Positions 17,154-24,296 of a stretch of 64,000 nucleotides of DNA are shown one piece after another (within the stretch, counting starts at the first letter, position 1; the number at the start of each line of letters is the position of its first letter). The notes beneath the pieces were generated by a model. That model was not told the origin of the DNA. It saw only the letters and a list, made by a program, of their open reading frames with translations, and did not search any database. The translations under genes were made by a program, and so were the position numbers. This DNA comes from G963556115 sp963675945 (GTDB lineage: Bacteria; Planctomycetota; SZUA-567), in NCBI GenBank assembly GCA_963675945.1, contig OY780932.1:3162001-3226000 (forward strand), written 5' to 3'.

Positions 17154-17924
17154 ATGCCCGCAAAAAAAACCGCTAATCATATTCATGACACAATCTTAAG
17201 GTATATCAACAGCCACGATATTGCCACGCGCTATGATAACTATTTCAAAGGCAGCTCACTCTTCAACTTTGACTGCCAGTTTATCCACGAAAACCTGGAT
17301 CCTCCCGGCAGGATTCTTGATTTAGGCTGTGGCACGGCACGGCATCTGCTATTTTTAGAGAGCCTGGGGTTTGATACATTCGGCATTGATCTAAGCCGAC
17401 ACTTTCTACAGATCAGCCGAAAAAAACTCCACGCTTTTGGTTGCAATCCAAACAAGCTAATTCTAGCCGATATTATGCATCTCCCTTTGAATAAAAATGC
17501 AAGATTTGACGGCATTCTTATTATGTTCAGCGTCCTAGGGCTCATCCAAGGGAGTGAGAATCGCGCCTCAATCCTTCGCTCCCTCCACCCGCACCTGAAG
17601 CAAAACGGCAAGGTAATCATACATGTTCACAACTATGAATACCGTCATTCATCACTGCTAAGACGTCTAAAAGCACTTACCCAGAGGCTGGGAAAATATC
17701 GCTTGAGCGAAGAAGGTGATAAAATAGTGGAAAATTACCGAAGCATCCAGGATTTATTTATACATACCTTCAAGCTTGATGAAATAATAAACCTTCTTAC
17801 CATGAATAACTTTCAAATCAAAAAATGTGTCGGTCTTAACTCTAGGCGCAACGGAATCTGTAGTGGAGATATACGCAAAAAAGCCAACGGTTTTCTAATC
17901 GCCGCCTCATCTACCCAAGACTAG
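17154..17924 (+). CDS. class I SAM-dependent methyltransferase
   Basis: 256 residues. The SAM-binding motif ILDLGCGTARHLLFLESLG is at about 47-66, followed by the acidic GIDLS at the end of strand 2 and a late ADIMHLPL motif, as in Methyltransf_11/25 enzymes of the UbiE/small-molecule group. The substrate cannot be told from sequence. The gene stands alone between an AT-rich region and csp. Confidence 0.7.
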   Translation: MPAKKTANHIHDTILRYINSHDIATRYDNYFKGSSLFNFDCQFIHENLDPPGRILDLGCGTARHLLFLESLGFDTFGIDLSRHFLQISRKKLHAFGCNPNKLILADIMHLPLNKNARFDGILIMFSVLGLIQGSENRASILRSLHPHLKQNGKVIIHVHNYEYRHSSLLRRLKALTQRLGKYRLSEEGDKIVENYRSIQDLFIHTFKLDEIINLLTMNNFQIKKCVGLNSRRNGICSGDIRKKANGFLIAASSTQD

Positions 17925-17975
17925 ACACTTATTTTTCCAGTATGACAAAATTAGAGCATATGACATAGATACCCC

Positions 17976-18004
17976 TTGACATATCACACGGTATTTGCTA
18001 GAAT
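17976..18004 (+). promoter_or_regulatory. strong sigma-70 promoter of csp-rpoZ
   Basis: Perfect TTGACA at 17976-17981, 17-base spacer, TAGAAT at 17999-18004. The start point near 18011 leaves a 5' untranslated leader of about 70 bases before csp, a length common for cold-shock leaders that fold differently with temperature. Confidence 0.8.
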
Positions 18005-18079
18005 TATATTTTACTATTTATTATAAGTAATTTGAGTTATAGTTGAATAGACGCCGAAATAATAAATTAGGAATGAATA

Positions 18080-18304
18080 ATGCCAAGCGGATCGATCAAA
18101 TGGTTCAGCCCTTCAAAAGGATACGGTTTTATCACGAGGGATACTGATGGTGAGGATATTTTTCTTCATTACTCTGGACTAGCACCAGGACAAGAAAGGC
18201 GACTCTTCCCCGGTGACAAGGTTGAATTTCAAGAAGCCGATGGGGAAAAAGGTATCAAAGCGATAAATGTCCATTGCACTGAGCGAGCTACCCCTGAGAA
18301 TTAA
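18080..18304 (+). CDS. cold-shock domain protein
   Basis: 74 residues forming one OB-fold cold-shock domain, with RNP1 KGYGFI and RNP2-like DIFLHY. It begins GSIKWFSPSKGYGFI, close to CspA-type proteins that bind single-stranded nucleic acid and act as RNA chaperones. The strong promoter lies 75 bases upstream, and rpoZ follows after about 50 bases on the same strand. Confidence 0.92.
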   Translation: MPSGSIKWFSPSKGYGFITRDTDGEDIFLHYSGLAPGQERRLFPGDKVEFQEADGEKGIKAINVHCTERATPEN

Positions 18305-18355
18305 CTTTTTTGCAATACGAATTTTATTATATTTAGTTTATATAGGAGAACTTAA

Positions 18356-18640
18356 TTGCGGTTTTACGACTCTTTAGCAGCAATCCCTCAAGACAAACTT
18401 GCCGATATGGTTGGTGGAAAATTTCACTTAACTCGCTTGATATCTCTCCGCCTTAAGGATATTAAGAATGGAGCCCCATTATTTGTTGAACGCAAAACAA
18501 ATGAAGCCTTACTTGCAGCTGTATGTCGGGAAATTGAAGAGGGCTATATTACCCTTGAAACCTACGAACCGGTAACCACGCAGGATGATGCTGAATACGA
18601 CATCAATGACATTCTTGGTATCAACGACGAAGACCTCTAG
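18356..18640 (+). CDS. rpoZ: RNA polymerase omega subunit
   Basis: 94 residues with the omega pattern: GGKFHLTRLISLRLKDIKNGAP, then the conserved T/K-NEALLAAVCREIEEGYI helix, and an acidic tail (DDAEYDINDILGINDEDL). Omega assists assembly of the beta-prime subunit. The start is TTG, fixed by an AGGAGA site seven bases before it. It is probably cotranscribed with csp; omega is more often next to gmk or spoT, so this neighbour is unusual. Confidence 0.75.
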   Translation: MRFYDSLAAIPQDKLADMVGGKFHLTRLISLRLKDIKNGAPLFVERKTNEALLAAVCREIEEGYITLETYEPVTTQDDAEYDINDILGINDEDL

Positions 18641-18672
18641 ACTTCATTTCTGACTACGGCGAAAGTGCTATT

Positions 18673-18708
18673 CAGAAGCCTGATAATGCTTATCAGGCTT
18701 CTGGTTTA
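18673..18708. terminator. bidirectional terminator hairpin
   Basis: A 13-pair perfect stem CAGAAGCCTGATA/TATCAGGCTTCTG with a five-base loop, between convergent rpoZ and the NFACT-R gene, three bases from the stop of the latter. T content on both sides is moderate. Confidence 0.7.
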
Positions 18709-19632
18709 TATTTCTCTCTGCAATAAGCGATCAAGGCGTTCCACTTCGATACGCACATTGAGAGTCTTGCCGTTATTCACTATAACCTGCCCGGGAGGAG
18801 CTTTCTTAGCCTTGCGAATATTCTTGGCTTGAGTATAATGCACATCGGCTCTAGTTGCATTTCTAGCTTTTGAGAAGTAGACTGCAAGTGTAGCCGCGTC
18901 GAGCAGAGTCTCCTGAGGCAATGCTAGCCCCTGCTGTTTACTCTCAAGACGCACCAGGACATGCGAGCCCTGTACTGCTGCTACATGAAACCACCAGTCA
19001 TTCCCTCTAGCTACCCGAATAGAGAGATTGTCATTATCCCGCGCATTCTTTCCAACATATACCGTCATCCCATCATAAGACTCAAACACCCTCACCCCTT
19101 GTGGTTCAACCTTGTGCTTACGTATCGCCTCTTTCTTGACTTCAAGCCCCGCGACATGAATCTTCAACGCTTGAGCCTGTAGCACAAACTCCTCGGCCGG
19201 CGCAAGTGCCGTATCGTTCTCCTCTTCCCACGCACAGTAACGCTCTAGCAGTGCACTCAACGCTTCGCTGCTTTCCAGAGTACCTGCATACTGCCGCTGC
19301 TTAATCTCAAGCCCTTTGTTTAATTTACGCTGTAGCTTGAAGTACCGCTTAGCATTGTCCAGAGGCTTCAAGTGTGTCTCCAAAGCGATTATTCTGTTCT
19401 CACCCGGATGATACATATCCGGCAGCTCAACCGAGTCCATCCCCCGGCTCACCGCCTCCAGATTGGCTTTGATAATCTCCCCACACTCCAAATAATAATC
19501 TGCCTTGGCACACTCCGCAAGCTCAACCGCCAGTTTTTCACCCTTCTTCAGGCTGCGTTTAAGAGCTGTTTTGAGAGCTTTACGCAGTTGTGTTCGAAGT
19601 GGATTTACTCTCTTTTCCTCTGCTTCAGTCAC
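18706..19632 (-). CDS. NFACT-R (RqcH-like) protein lacking the N-terminal NFACT-N domain
   Basis: 308 residues. The middle part (about 20-160) is a charged coiled coil, and residues 175-290 are the NFACT-R domain (DUF814): VRVFESYDGMTVYVGKNARDN, DWWFHVAAVQGSHVLVRL, and HYTQAKNIRKAKKAPPGQV. In RqcH/NEMF this domain binds tRNA and the 50S subunit during alanine tailing of stalled nascent chains. The N-terminal NFACT-N domain, which carries the DR motif needed for tailing, is absent: the gene is about half the usual 550-580 residues. The GTG start overlaps the recA-like stop by four bases (GTGA), so the truncation is a fixed part of an operon and not a window effect. Confidence 0.75.
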   Translation of the reverse strand: MTEAEEKRVNPLRTQLRKALKTALKRSLKKGEKLAVELAECAKADYYLECGEIIKANLEAVSRGMDSVELPDMYHPGENRIIALETHLKPLDNAKRYFKLQRKLNKGLEIKQRQYAGTLESSEALSALLERYCAWEEENDTALAPAEEFVLQAQALKIHVAGLEVKKEAIRKHKVEPQGVRVFESYDGMTVYVGKNARDNDNLSIRVARGNDWWFHVAAVQGSHVLVRLESKQQGLALPQETLLDAATLAVYFSKARNATRADVHYTQAKNIRKAKKAPPGQVIVNNGKTLNVRIEVERLDRLLQREI

Positions 19633-20774
19633 GCCATCCCCTTATTTAATCGATAGCAGTAATCCATCATACTGCCAATAGATGATGTTATATCATTATT
19701 CGCTGCCAAAAAACAGCATACACTCTCTCGGTCAGTCCCGAGCCGCTGATCAGCAAGGTATAGCCCGTCACTCCGTTTACGCAATATTCCAAGCTCAAGC
19801 GCATTGAGAACAAGTCCCTCTAAAGCTGAAAACCCTGTCTGATGATACAGCAACAGCCAGATATTCAAGCAGCGCAGACTATACATATTTTTAATAAAAC
19901 GTGCAACCAAATTTACTCCAACGACTTTTCCTGCACGGTAAATCTCTGAATTCTTACACATCTGAATCCTCAATACTGAGCGTAAACATACCGACATACC
20001 TCCGGTAGAAACCAGCTCAGTCGCAAGGTTAGCATTAAGATTTGCCCTCGCCTGATTAATTAGCACAAAGGTTACCCCCGTCTGCTTGGCTACTCGCGCT
20101 AAGCGCCGCAAACCACGGCTAACAAATTCAGACGAAACTTTATCTCTGGCAAAGTCACACTTCGTCCCCTGTTCAGCGCCCGCACTACCAAGCTCAGCAG
20201 TAGAAACCTGATCACCATTCTCGTCGCCGACCTCAATTTCAGCAGACGCAGCAATATCCGGCACACCATCTTCAGTAGCCACTGCACTGTCCTCCAACTC
20301 TGATTCTGGTATAAGTGCAGTCATTGTATCAATTACAACCAGATCTATTGCCCCCCCCAATGCTAGAATTTCACACATAGCAAAGAGTTTCTCTGCACTA
20401 GTAAGCTGCGAGACCTGAAGCTTGCTGGTTACAACTCCGATATTTCCGGCAAATGTCGGATCAAATTTTCCTTCAGTATCAAGAAGAGCCGCCACTCCTC
20501 CCGCAGCCTGCACCCTGGCGATGAGATGCAACCCCAGTGCACTCTTGCCGGTATCAGCCGCACCATATATCTCGAGTAACCCCCCGCGAGGAATACCGCC
20601 GCAACCTGTAGCAAGATCAAATCCTTTCAGTCCTGAGGAAATTACCTGTCCAGACTTAGGGACTTGCTCGTGGAGTGCACACGCGTAAAGCTTGGCTTTT
20701 TGATAACCACTCTTGACAAATTCCAAATGCCGATTCAGCCTTCCGCCAAATTCTGTATCACTCACCGTTTTCAC
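19629..20774 (-). CDS. divergent RecA-family recombinase/ATPase with an acidic insertion
   Basis: 381 residues. The RecA core is clear: Walker A GAADTGKSAL (71-80), DTEGKFDP with E101 in the place of the catalytic Glu, Walker B LVVIDTMTALIP (145-156), the sensor Q241 in LINQARANL, and an L2-like ELVSTGGMSVCLRSVLRI. It differs strongly from canonical RecA (GPESSGKTTL, DAEHALDP). About 45 acidic and small residues (162-208) are inserted just before or within loop L1, which normally contacts DNA. The C-terminal region is also unlike E. coli RecA. ATPase residues are kept, so it should hydrolyse ATP. It overlaps rarA by 17 bases and the NFACT-R gene by four. It may be a second RecA or the only one. 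Confidence 0.75.
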   Translation of the reverse strand: MKTVSDTEFGGRLNRHLEFVKSGYQKAKLYACALHEQVPKSGQVISSGLKGFDLATGCGGIPRGGLLEIYGAADTGKSALGLHLIARVQAAGGVAALLDTEGKFDPTFAGNIGVVTSKLQVSQLTSAEKLFAMCEILALGGAIDLVVIDTMTALIPESELEDSAVATEDGVPDIAASAEIEVGDENGDQVSTAELGSAGAEQGTKCDFARDKVSSEFVSRGLRRLARVAKQTGVTFVLINQARANLNANLATELVSTGGMSVCLRSVLRIQMCKNSEIYRAGKVVGVNLVARFIKNMYSLRCLNIWLLLYHQTGFSALEGLVLNALELGILRKRSDGLYLADQRLGTDRESVCCFLAANNDITSSIGSMMDYCYRLNKGMA

Positions 20775-22077
20775 GCCTCTTCTTCAACCGCTGCCAATAC
20801 TCGAGTCTCTTACCTATCTCCTTCTCAAAACCATATTTACCCGGGGTATAAAACTCACTACCCACTAAATTTTCAGGGAAGTACTCCTGCCCGGAGAAGG
20901 AATCAGGACAATCATGATCATACTGATACCCCTTATGATACCCTAGTTCAGCCATCAGTTTGGTCGGAGCATTACGGATATGGAGTGGAACCGGCTCATT
21001 ACGTGTATTCTGCACCACCGCGTCCGCCGCCATTATTGCCACCTCCACAGCATTGGATTTAGGTGCCGTTGCAAGGTAAATCACCCCTTGCGTCAAAGCA
21101 GTATTCGCCTCAGGCATTCCTAAAAAGTGCACCGCTTCCTTTACCGCAACCGTCTGAGGCAAAGCATGGGGATCAGCCATCCCCACATCTTCACTGGCAA
21201 TACGAATCAATCTCCTGCAGATATACAGCGGATCGGCTCCTCCCTGCAGCATTCGCGAGAGCCAGTATACCGCCGCCTGCGGATCGGAACCACGAATCGA
21301 CTTATGCAGTGCCGAAATCAGATTATAATGTTCCTCCGCCCCTTTATCATATGCAAGTGTCCTGCTGGCGATAGCCTCGCGTATAACATCACAGTCAAGC
21401 ACCCGTTCACCGCTCTCTGTCGCAACCGTTCCACTTACAGCCAATTCCAGCGCTCCCAGAGCGGTACGAGCATCACCGTTGGCAAAATTTATGAGTAATT
21501 CCTTTGCCTCCGGTTCAAGCCTAGGGTTAAATGCAGCAAGTCCCCGAGCCTTATCCTGCAATGTCAATTCAATAATAGTGGCGATATTAGCATCGGAAAG
21601 CGCTTTGAGAGTATAGGTGCGGCAACGCGACAGCAGCGCATTATTGATTGAGAAAGAAGGATTCTCCGTCGTCGCCCCGATCAGAATTATTGCCCCGCTC
21701 TCCACATGAGGCAGGAACGCATCCTGCTGCGATTTATTGAAGCGGTGAATCTCGTCGACAAAGAGTATCGTACGGATACCACTGAGCAGTAATCTATCCT
21801 TGGCTTTCGCCACGATGTCGCGAACATCCTTGACCCCTTGCAAGACCGCCGAGAACGAGACGAAATGCTGATTGGTCGTATTAGCAATAACCCTAGCCAG
21901 AGTAGTCTTACCACTCCCCGGAGGTCCCCAGAAGATCATACTCCCAACATTATCTTCCTCTATTGCCCGGCGGATAAGAGTGCCTTCACCAATCAACTCT
22001 TCCTGCCCTACGAACTCAGCGAGTGTCTGTGGACGCATCCTGTCCGCTAACGGCTGTCCCTTGGAAAATAGCCCCAT
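20758..22077 (-). CDS. rarA: replication-associated recombination protein A (RarA/MgsA)
   Basis: 439-residue AAA+ ATPase of the RarA/WRNIP1 family that acts at stalled replication forks. It starts with LADRMRPQTLAEFVGQEELIGEG, has Walker A GPPGSGKTTLAR, the Walker B/box VII pair FVDEIHRFNKSQQDAFLP, sensor 1 GATTENPSFSINNALLSRC, and the C-terminal tetramerisation domain (HKSIRGSDPQAAVYWLSRML, LRNAPTKLMAELGYHKGYQYDHD). Length is normal. It is the second gene of rsmD - rarA - recA-like - NFACT-R. Confidence 0.92.
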   Translation of the reverse strand: MGLFSKGQPLADRMRPQTLAEFVGQEELIGEGTLIRRAIEEDNVGSMIFWGPPGSGKTTLARVIANTTNQHFVSFSAVLQGVKDVRDIVAKAKDRLLLSGIRTILFVDEIHRFNKSQQDAFLPHVESGAIILIGATTENPSFSINNALLSRCRTYTLKALSDANIATIIELTLQDKARGLAAFNPRLEPEAKELLINFANGDARTALGALELAVSGTVATESGERVLDCDVIREAIASRTLAYDKGAEEHYNLISALHKSIRGSDPQAAVYWLSRMLQGGADPLYICRRLIRIASEDVGMADPHALPQTVAVKEAVHFLGMPEANTALTQGVIYLATAPKSNAVEVAIMAADAVVQNTRNEPVPLHIRNAPTKLMAELGYHKGYQYDHDCPDSFSGQEYFPENLVGSEFYTPGKYGFEKEIGKRLEYWQRLKKRRENGE

Positions 22078-22085
22078 GCTTATAC

Positions 22086-22640
22086 TTACTTTCTGTACTC
22101 CAGTACCCGGCTTCGCCCATGTCTACGGTCTTTCACCAACCTCACCCCTTCCCAAACCGGTGGCTCAATCTTCTGATGCTCAAAGCGAAAGATAATCCTT
22201 CCTTCATCCTGTAGGCAACGGCAGACTCCAGAGATAATCTCCAGCACCTTCTCCGAACCCTTCCAGTCAGGCATATCGACAAAAGGCGGATCGACAAAGA
22301 TAAGATCAAATTTATCCGTAGTTGTAAGGAGGTAATTTTCCACTCGGCCTTGAATCACCCGAGCCCTCTCCTCCAACCCGGTCTTAACCAGGTTCTCTTT
22401 AATCGTCGCAACCGATCGGCTCTCAAGTTCAACGAAGACGCAAGACTCCGCTCCCCGGCTGAGTGCCTCAATACCTACCGCTCCACTCCCGGCATAGAGA
22501 TCTAGCACCCTGGCTCCGGCGATAACCGCACAGAGAGAGTTGAATATCGCCCCCCGGGTCTTCTCCAGATACGGCCGAGCGCTAACACCCTCCTCTACCT
22601 TGAGCGGAATTCCCCGAGCCGTACCAGCAATTACCCGCAT
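22086..22640 (-). CDS. rsmD: 16S rRNA (guanine966-N2)-methyltransferase RsmD
   Basis: 184 residues from the ATG at 22640 (MRVIAGTARGIPLKV). A TTG start 21 bases upstream would place the AAGGAG ribosome site inside the gene, so the ATG is preferred. SAM-binding ARVLDLYAGSGAVGIEALSRGA and the catalytic DPPF motif (LIFVDPPFVDMPDW) identify RsmD, which methylates 16S rRNA during 30S assembly. First gene of the operon that continues to rarA eight bases later. Confidence 0.9.
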   Translation of the reverse strand: MRVIAGTARGIPLKVEEGVSARPYLEKTRGAIFNSLCAVIAGARVLDLYAGSGAVGIEALSRGAESCVFVELESRSVATIKENLVKTGLEERARVIQGRVENYLLTTTDKFDLIFVDPPFVDMPDWKGSEKVLEIISGVCRCLQDEGRIIFRFEHQKIEPPVWEGVRLVKDRRHGRSRVLEYRK

Positions 22641-22687
22641 AAGGCTCCTTCTTAATTTCAACCAACCAATATGATTATAATCTTTCC

Positions 22688-22716
22688 TTGAATTATAGCA
22701 ATAATTCCACTATAAT
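22688..22716 (+). promoter_or_regulatory. sigma-70 promoter of the ankyrin gene
   Basis: TTGAAT at 22688-22693, 17-base spacer, perfect TATAAT at 22711-22716, 51 bases before the ATG. Confidence 0.7.
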
Positions 22717-22767
22717 TTAATAACCATTTTATTCTGGTTTTCTACAAGATAATGAGGAGAAATCATA

Positions 22768-23532
22768 ATGTTTAAAAGATGCTTTCAAATTCTTATACTG
22801 TTCGCACTTATTACCACCCTCAAGGCTTCAGCGTCAGCAGCCTTCGATGCCTTGGTCAAAGCAGTAAATGAGCGGGATTATGCTACCGTAAATGGCATGC
22901 TCCTCGCCAACACCGATAAATCTCTGCTCAAAGAGCGTGACCGCGCCGGCAGAACAATCCTCCACTATGCTGCCGCCAAAGGCAACACCGATATCCTCAG
23001 CCTTATCCTAACCTGCGGACCGGAGATAAATGCCCTAGATAAAGATGGTCAGAGTCCAATCTTCTATGCTGTAAATAAGGCCTATGAGAAGAATACCAAA
23101 ATGCTGATTGAGTCCGGAGCCAACGTCAATATCGCCAATAATAACAAGTTCACCCCGCTTTTACTGACCGCGCAGGACGGCAAGCCCAAACTGGCACGCA
23201 TACTGCTTAATGCCGGAGCTGATGTAAACGCTCGAAGCGTCACCGGAGCCTCGGCGCTGCTGTACGCTGCCGCCAGAGGCAATACCGATCTCATTGAGAT
23301 CCTGCTTCAGAACCGCGCCGATCTCAAAGCCAGGGACAAACTCGGCAATACCGCCATGCATTATGCCGCCAAGAACAACCGAAATAAAGCGGTTAAGTTC
23401 TTTCTCCCACTTATTAACAAACGCAACAATGCCGGGCAGACTCCGCTTGACATAGCCTTACTCAATCACGGTCTCAACAGTAACATTGTTACCGAGCTGG
23501 TCAAGAATGGTGCAAACACCGGTAAAAAATAA
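22768..23532 (+). CDS. exported ankyrin-repeat protein
   Basis: 254 residues. A signal peptide (MFKRCFQILILFALITTLKA, cleavage near SASA-A) is followed by six or so ankyrin repeats with the usual G-T-xLHYAA or TPLLLTAQ pattern (RAGRTILHYAAAKGN, DGQSPIFYAVN, NKFTPLLLTAQDGK, TGASALLYAAARGN, LGNTAMHYAAKNN, AGQTPLDIAL). Ankyrin repeats bind proteins. A periplasmic location is likely. It has its own promoter and an AGGAGA site. A hairpin AACCTGGCT/AGCCAGGTT lies after it at 23550-23581 without a T-tract. Confidence 0.85.
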   Translation: MFKRCFQILILFALITTLKASASAAFDALVKAVNERDYATVNGMLLANTDKSLLKERDRAGRTILHYAAAKGNTDILSLILTCGPEINALDKDGQSPIFYAVNKAYEKNTKMLIESGANVNIANNNKFTPLLLTAQDGKPKLARILLNAGADVNARSVTGASALLYAAARGNTDLIEILLQNRADLKARDKLGNTAMHYAAKNNRNKAVKFFLPLINKRNNAGQTPLDIALLNHGLNSNIVTELVKNGANTGKK

Positions 23533-23607
23533 CCCCTTCCCCACCTCAAAACCTGGCTCGCCCAACAAGGTAAGCCAGGTTATACAGAAAGTCCGTAACA
23601 ACCGCTT

Positions 23608-24282
23608 ATGAAGATTAGAGTTCTTATTGACCTGCTAGCCCTCATCTTATGTATGGCTATCGGTGCTTTCTTTGCTTATCACTATCTCAATACGAAACCG
23701 CAGACTACTGACCAGGAACCGCACAAGTCAGCCCAGGTTCTCGTCACTGATCAAAGACTGCTAGACCTTGTGAGCACCACCCCTCCCGCCAACCCTGCGG
23801 ACTCCTGGTATCCGCAACGGCTCTCCAACCGCTGGCAGAATATCGAAATCTACCAGAGCGGTCTCTTATCCGGCAACGCTCAAACTCTAACCAAGAGAGC
23901 CGGTCAAAATTCAGCGCTACAAAATAGTTTTCACTTTATTATTACCAACGGTTACGGCGGGGAAGACGGCAAGGTCATTGTCCAACCAATCTGGCTGACC
24001 CAGGAGGCAAGTACACCAGTACTGGATAACGGCAAAGTACACGCCAACAATCCTGAGAACACCTATGATACAGTCAGTATCTGCCTTATCGGTGATTTCA
24101 CGACACAGCCCCCGACCCAGGCGCAGATAGCGAGTCTCAAAGCCCTTATCAACTATCTGCTGGAAGCGACAACAATCAAAAGCTATAACATCCACCAAAA
24201 CAGCCTGAGTACAGAAGGAGAAGCGCCATTTTATCTGCCGCTACCACAGCTAATCAAAACCAGACTACCCGTAGCCCCATAA
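23608..24282 (+). CDS. membrane-anchored Amidase_2/PGRP-like protein with a degenerate zinc site
   Basis: 224 residues with an N-terminal membrane anchor (8-27). Residues 75-200 follow the N-acetylmuramoyl-L-alanine amidase (T7 lysozyme/PGRP) fold: WQNIEIYQSGLLSGNA, NSFHFIITNGYGGEDG (107-122), SICLIGDFTTQPPTQAQIASLKALI, and SYNIHQNS. The first zinc histidine, normally in IVIHHT, is Tyr82, and the final Cys/His ligand is missing; only H196 remains near the second position. Hydrolysis is therefore doubtful, and peptidoglycan binding is the more likely role. It follows the ankyrin gene by 75 bases and is convergent with the phosphohexomutase. Confidence 0.55.
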   Translation: MKIRVLIDLLALILCMAIGAFFAYHYLNTKPQTTDQEPHKSAQVLVTDQRLLDLVSTTPPANPADSWYPQRLSNRWQNIEIYQSGLLSGNAQTLTKRAGQNSALQNSFHFIITNGYGGEDGKVIVQPIWLTQEASTPVLDNGKVHANNPENTYDTVSICLIGDFTTQPPTQAQIASLKALINYLLEATTIKSYNIHQNSLSTEGEAPFYLPLPQLIKTRLPVAP

Positions 24283-24296
24283 CAGATCATTCTTGC

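Noticed and set aside
23550..23581. Terminator behind the ankyrin gene
   Set aside because: The stem AACCTGGCT/AGCCAGGTT has no T-tract, so I record it only as a hairpin within the ankyrin entry.
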